Below are positions 6,300 through 9,020 of a DNA stretch of 9,020 bases, in pieces. Below the pieces are notes generated by a model. It was not told where the DNA came from and did not search any database. It saw nothing but the letters and a program-made list of their open reading frames with translations. Position 1 is the first letter of the stretch. Every line of letters begins with the position of its first letter. The stretch is from Nitrososphaerales archaeon TH526. GTDB taxonomy: Archaea; Thermoproteota; Nitrososphaeria; Nitrososphaerales; Nitrososphaeraceae. The stretch spans positions 1 to 9,020 of the forward strand of contig JAATVR010000755.1 in assembly GCA_014523665.1 (NCBI GenBank). The letters run 5' to 3'. The translations under genes were made by a program, and so were the position numbers.

Positions 6300-7225
6300 G
6301 CGACTATGATAGTAGTAGTAGCAGTAATAGTCGTATATCAGAATCCATTCTGATTGAATATTCTAATATGGGTCTTAAGCTTGTTCCAATTGGTGATGAT
6401 GGTGTAACTCCAAATGTAAATGGGCTACTAAATTCAGAAGAACAATTACAAAGCATAAAAGAATCGAAGAACGGAATAGTAGAACCTGTCAACTATATCA
6501 ATGACCACCCAGAGTTCTGGACTGAAGACCGCATTAAAAAAGAAGCATATAGATTTAAAAATGTAGCAACATTACCTGGGAAGACCCATCTCAGAACAGA
6601 AGATGGCAGTCCATTATATCTTAATGTACTTGATATAGATAGTAAACAAGTCTATACTATATTAAGCCGACTAAGTGGAAGCGATGGCAATGATTTCTAT
6701 TTTATAGACAAGATATCCAAGTCGACTTTTGTATCAAAGACAAAAAAGAAATATGGTCTACATATCTATTGGTTATCTAATAGCCGGCATAAGCATATCA
6801 TTACCAGTGAATGTAAACCTGGATCCGAATTTGAAATTAAGACAAAATTTGGTTTGATAACTTTGCCAGAGAGTAGACATAGAGACGATCCAAATTTTCA
6901 TTACAAAAAGATAGGGATGGACAAGATTGGAAGATTTGACGGAATGTATGATTCATTATTAGATACTCTCCAAGATTGCTTAAAACCCCCACGTGAGAAG
7001 AATACAAATCATTATACAAAAGAAAATACAAATAATTCAAAAATCCATCTAAATGAAGAACAGGTAGATTTACTGTACCAACTATTATATCCATGTTACA
7101 CAATGGGCTATAGGCATCAGATCATATATGGTTTGTCTGGATTGATGCATAAGCATTACGTAGCAATTGAGTCATCTAGTTCACTAATACAAAAGCTGTC
7201 TGTCAACGATGAAGAAAAAAGATAA
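6296..7225 (+). CDS. Bifunctional primase/polymerase (PrimPol) domain portion
   Basis: This is the first 309 codons of the replication gene. After a Ser-rich start come GLKLVPIGDDG (26-36), the FWTEDRIKKEAYRFKNVAT segment, and the archaeo-eukaryotic primase motifs. These are the metal-binding LDID (Asp113, Asp115), then KTKKKYGLHIYW (Lys148-Trp159, His156), then the EFEIK acidic motif (178-182) and the LPESRHRDDPNFHY block (190-203). This domain makes primers and copies DNA in many archaeal plasmids and viruses. All expected catalytic residues are present, so the separate 309-aa product could be active as a primase even if the helicase is lost. The start overlaps the previous gene by ATGA. 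It ends artificially: the last residues NDEEKR lead to TAA because the A-run at 7215-7220 is one base too long for the family reading. Confidence 0.8.
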   Translation: MSDYDSSSSSNSRISESILIEYSNMGLKLVPIGDDGVTPNVNGLLNSEEQLQSIKESKNGIVEPVNYINDHPEFWTEDRIKKEAYRFKNVATLPGKTHLRTEDGSPLYLNVLDIDSKQVYTILSRLSGSDGNDFYFIDKISKSTFVSKTKKKYGLHIYWLSNSRHKHIITSECKPGSEFEIKTKFGLITLPESRHRDDPNFHYKKIGMDKIGRFDGMYDSLLDTLQDCLKPPREKNTNHYTKENTNNSKIHLNEEQVDLLYQLLYPCYTMGYRHQIIYGLSGLMHKHYVAIESSSSLIQKLSVNDEEKR

Positions 7226-7309
7226 CCGGTTATCAATTCTACATTCTACATATCAGAAGAATCCAAAAGAAGTCAGTGGTTATCAGTATTTTCTCTCAGT
7301 TTTAGAAAA

Positions 7310-7903
7310 TTGGTAGATGGTGGTCGAGTCTACGCGAAAAGCATTCTCAGTAAGATCATAAACATAATTTTTGCTCAAATTAACAATCATGGAATAATCA
7401 TGGATCTTACAGAGAGGGTTACGACAGAATTTACGTTTAAAACCATGAGAGATAATGAAGAGATCTACTATTATGATATTATTACAGGATCGTATCGTAA
7501 ATTTGGGGATAGGATAATCAAAGAGTATATAGAGATATTACATCCAAGCATCAAAACATTTCAGGTAAATGAAATTATCCAAAAAATCAAGCGAAGAACA
7601 CCTGTAGATAGAGATCAATTTGACAACAATATAAATATAATCAATGTTCAGAATGGGTTATTAAATATCTGGACAGGCGAGCTTATAGATCATTCGTCAG
7701 ATTTTCTAAGCATAGTTCAATTACCGTTGATATACAATCCAAAAACCAGATGTCCAAATATCGGAAGATTTCTGGCCCAAGTTTTGCATCCAGAAGATGT
7801 TCTTACAGCACTAGAAGTAATTGGATATACTTTATGTCGAACAACGATATATGAAAAAGCTGTGATGTTATATGGGAATGGGGACAATGGCAAGGGAGTC
7901 TAA
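7310..7903 (+). CDS. D5-like N-terminal helicase portion up to the P-loop (fragment of the replication gene)
   Basis: This is the middle section of the broken replication gene. The earliest start codon is a TTG at 7310 that is probably not used as such; the true protein should arrive here from the shifted frame at 7221-7310. It contains TEFTFKTMRDNEEIYYYD (about residues 39-56), the NVQNGLLNIWTGEL block (112-125) typical of the domain preceding phage/plasmid helicases, a helical LTALEVIGYTL region and the Walker A motif YGNGDNGKG (188-196). The motif normally has Ser or Thr after the Lys; here it is Gly and the frame stops two codons later. This part cannot be functional alone. Confidence 0.7.
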   Translation: MVDGGRVYAKSILSKIINIIFAQINNHGIIMDLTERVTTEFTFKTMRDNEEIYYYDIITGSYRKFGDRIIKEYIEILHPSIKTFQVNEIIQKIKRRTPVDRDQFDNNINIINVQNGLLNIWTGELIDHSSDFLSIVQLPLIYNPKTRCPNIGRFLAQVLHPEDVLTALEVIGYTLCRTTIYEKAVMLYGNGDNGKGV

Positions 7904-8664
7904 TAGAAGCTTTTGTTGGTCGGGAAAACTGCAGCCATGTACCGCTTCAAGAGCTGGATAATGATAAATTTTCATCGGCTGATTTATTTGGAAAATTAGT
8001 AAATACATTTGCAGATCTTAAGTCTCAGAAGTTACTTGCAACAGGTTATTTTAAGACTCTTGTATCAGGAGATTCTGTAAGAGCTCAGGAAAAATATGGA
8101 AAGCCATTCAGTTTTAGAAATTACGCGAAGCTAATCTTTAGTACAAATAAAATTCCTGATTCAGACGATAAAAGTTATGCATATTTTAAGCGGTGGTTAA
8201 TCTTATCTTTTGAGAAAGTATTTCAGGGAAATACAAAAGATACAAATCTTATAAACAAGTTGACGACTTCTGATGAGTTGTCAGGACTGCTTAATTTGGC
8301 TCTAATCTCACTGAGACAGTTAAGAAAAGATGGTGGATTCAAAGAAATATCGGTCGAGAAAGTAAGAAAAGAGTATGAGTACAATGCGAATACGGTTAAA
8401 GCATTCTTAGAAGAAAAATGTGTTATAGATCTGACTTCGCCAGAATATAGTACACCTACAGTTTATTTTTATAATGTTTATGAGATTTATTGCAAAGCCA
8501 AACAAACAAGACCGCTAGAGATGAATGTGTTTGGTTCAAAGCTAAAAGAATATGGTATTGAAAAAGAACGCATAAGAAGTCATGGAGACAGAGAGTATCA
8601 CTATTTTGGTGTAAAACTTAGATCTGATCTGAGAGGTCAGAACCAATCTCTTCTTAATAATTAA
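7903..8664 (+). CDS. SF3 helicase and C-terminal winged-helix portion (fragment of the replication gene)
   Basis: This is the last 253 residues of the replication protein, open without a stop but without a start codon before a TTG at 8260, so it needs a frame change from the upstream part. Counted from 7903: GKLVNTFADLK (30-40) is the Walker B region, LVSGDSVRAQEKYG (53-66) the B' loop, KLIFSTNKIPDSD (76-88) motif C with its sensor Asn, and FKRW (95-98) the arginine finger. These identify a superfamily 3 helicase of the D5/P4 type. The remainder (about 140-245: VRKEYEYNANTVKAFLEEK, then VYFYNVYEIY, then FGSKLKEYGIEKERI) resembles the winged-helix C-terminus found after such helicases, likely for origin binding. 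Only the part from TTG 8260 could be translated alone, and it lacks the helicase motifs. Confidence 0.7.
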   Translation: MEAFVGRENCSHVPLQELDNDKFSSADLFGKLVNTFADLKSQKLLATGYFKTLVSGDSVRAQEKYGKPFSFRNYAKLIFSTNKIPDSDDKSYAYFKRWLILSFEKVFQGNTKDTNLINKLTTSDELSGLLNLALISLRQLRKDGGFKEISVEKVRKEYEYNANTVKAFLEEKCVIDLTSPEYSTPTVYFYNVYEIYCKAKQTRPLEMNVFGSKLKEYGIEKERIRSHGDREYHYFGVKLRSDLRGQNQSLLNN

Positions 8665-8698
8665 ATCATCTTAATAGTTCTTAATTCTTCTTGGGAAG

Positions 8699-8743
8699 TC
8701 AGTTTAAGCTAGCTTGAAAAGAGCTGGTAATACGCCAAACTGA
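8699..8743. repeat. Inverted repeat TCAGTTT/AAACTGA with inner palindrome
   Basis: TCAGTTT (8699-8705) and AAACTGA (8737-8743) are complementary and surround AAGCTAGCTT (8706-8715), itself a perfect 10-bp palindrome. The group lies between the end of the replication gene and the large inverted repeat, and adds to the impression of a control or origin region. Confidence 0.45.
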
Positions 8744-8752
8744 ATTACGCTT

Positions 8753-8882
8753 CTGTCCCTGGTGTCCCTGGCTACCAGTCACTATTTCTTTTCTATATTA
8801 TTATCTTCTTACTATACTATACAAATTAATCTAATAATTACGGGGATAGATAATGATTGGTCGCTAGGGACACTAGGGATAG
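8753..8882 (+). repeat. Large inverted repeat with tandem TGTCCCTRG units, candidate origin or structured RNA
   Basis: Arms at 8753-8780 and 8855-8882 (28 bp each) match as inverted repeats at 23 of 28 positions. Each arm holds two adjacent copies of TGTCCCTRG or a close variant (8754-8762, 8763-8771; on the minus strand 8864-8872, 8873-8881). Four of the five arm differences would be G.U pairs in plus-strand RNA, and pairing continues inward with interruptions to about 8793/8842, leaving a 48-nt AT-rich loop. It lies 88 bases after the replication gene. Iteron-like repeats flanking an AT-rich core beside a replication gene suggest an origin. The wobble pairs suggest an RNA hairpin instead. 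The function is not established. Confidence 0.7.
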
Positions 8883-8951
8883 TTGTTTGTTTCTGTTTGA
8901 ATTACCAACACAAAGAAATATTATCAGAATGGATTATGGAGATAATAAACA

Positions 8952-9020
8952 ATGAGTAGTTTCCCGCCAAGATGCTATTATTGCGATAGTAAAGACTTTG
9001 GCTCAGTCGATGGGTACGAG
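8952..9020 (+). CDS. Zinc-finger protein, 5' part only (runs off the window)
   Basis: The first 23 codons read MSSFPPRCYYCDSKDFGSVD followed by GYE. The start F-P-x-x-C-Y-Y-C (Cys8, Cys11) resembles the first half of the C2H2-like finger of small thaumarchaeal proteins that I associate with primase genes in related elements; its two His should follow outside the window. GGAG at 8938-8941 stands 10 nt before the ATG as a possible ribosome site. It is on the same strand as the replication gene, separated from it by the inverted-repeat region. Confidence 0.6.
   Translation, partial: MSSFPPRCYYCDSKDFGSVDGYE

Larger units (their letters stand above)
6296..8664 (+). pseudogene. PrimPol-SF3 helicase replication protein, broken by three frame changes
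   Basis: Read across three frame changes, this locus encodes one protein of about 790 residues: an archaeo-eukaryotic primase/polymerase domain, a linker, a D5-like N-terminal domain, an SF3 helicase and a C-terminal winged-helix-like part. Such fusions start and drive replication of plasmids and viruses. Frame 1 ends at TAA 7223-7225. The sense reading moves by +1 after the A-run at 7215-7220 (DNRLSILHSTYQKN...EVSGYQYF), returns to frame 1 at about 7310, and moves again within the P-loop at about 7895-7903 before running open to the stop at 8662-8664. The pieces lie in the right order without loss of domains. Either this is a recent pseudogene or short indels were introduced by sequencing. 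Intact neighbouring genes with no similar defects make me lean slightly to real inactivation. Confidence 0.75.
3026..9020. mobile_element. Part of an integrated archaeal plasmid/provirus-like element
   Basis: An archaeal tyrosine integrase, a ribbon-helix-helix protein, a regulator, several tiny zinc proteins and a PrimPol-SF3 helicase lie together with short or overlapping gene junctions. This is a typical module set of integrated elements in Thaumarchaeota. The integrase gene is intact and not split. No virion structural gene is in the window, so plasmid-like and virus-like origins cannot be told apart. The left limit is placed at the first accessory gene and could be up to 900 bases further left; the right end lies beyond the window. 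Confidence 0.65.

Noticed and set aside
6837..7103. 88-codon minus-strand frame within the PrimPol gene
   Set aside because: It is a shadow of the PrimPol coding frame, which holds conserved motifs on the plus strand.
8762..8959. 65-codon open frame starting with GTG and ending over the zinc-finger start
   Set aside because: It begins inside the second tandem repeat unit, its composition follows the AT-rich loop, no family is recognisable and no ribosome site precedes it. The inverted repeat and the ATG at 8952 explain the region better.

Overview
The window looks like an AT-rich chromosome of an ammonia-oxidising archaeon (Thaumarchaeota/Nitrososphaeria; the low GC and protein style recall Nitrosocosmicus-like genomes) carrying part of an integrated mobile element. 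This rests on recognised protein families: a small winged-helix protein of the type abundant in these archaea, a tyrosine recombinase with the archaeal active-site pattern, a PrimPol plus SF3 helicase replication protein, and archaeal TATA boxes placed about 26 nt upstream of start codons. The lineage is inferred; no rRNA or tRNA gene is present to confirm it.

Layout. Positions 1-123 (minus) hold the 5' end of an acidic protein with a short repeat. Positions 300-617 (plus) encode a 105-aa winged-helix regulator. Positions 737-919 hold a short membrane protein that looks like the first third of a longer family. Positions 1000-2118 encode a secreted M28 zinc aminopeptidase. Positions 2119-3025 are a gene-poor stretch with one marginal small ORF and two palindromes; the left edge of the element probably lies here. 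From 3026 onward the content is accessory: a small zinc protein (minus), a 502-aa integrase (plus), a 267-aa helix-turn-helix/zinc-ribbon protein (minus, tail-to-tail with the integrase), then a tightly packed plus-strand replication operon. That operon runs: a ribbon-helix-helix (antitoxin-like) protein, two small Cys/His-rich proteins, the PrimPol-SF3 helicase, and a zinc-finger protein that leaves the window. The right end of the element is not in the window.

How the genes work together. The integrase would insert and excise the element. The PrimPol-helicase would prime and unwind for replication. The ribbon-helix-helix and helix-turn-helix proteins, on either side of a 31-bp palindrome centred on a TATA box, are the likely control switch. 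The roles of the small zinc proteins are unknown; they may be DNA-binding accessory factors.

Most notable points. (1) The replication gene is broken as written: two compensating one-base shifts near 7215 and 7310 and a further shift inside the helicase P-loop at about 7895-7903, so the element may be replication-dead unless these are assembly errors. (2) Directly downstream lies a 28-bp inverted repeat (8753-8780 / 8855-8882) made of two tandem TGTCCCTRG units per arm. Four of its five arm differences become G.U pairs in plus-strand RNA. It is a candidate replication origin or structured RNA. (3) A palindromic operator-like site encloses the TATA box of the replication operon.
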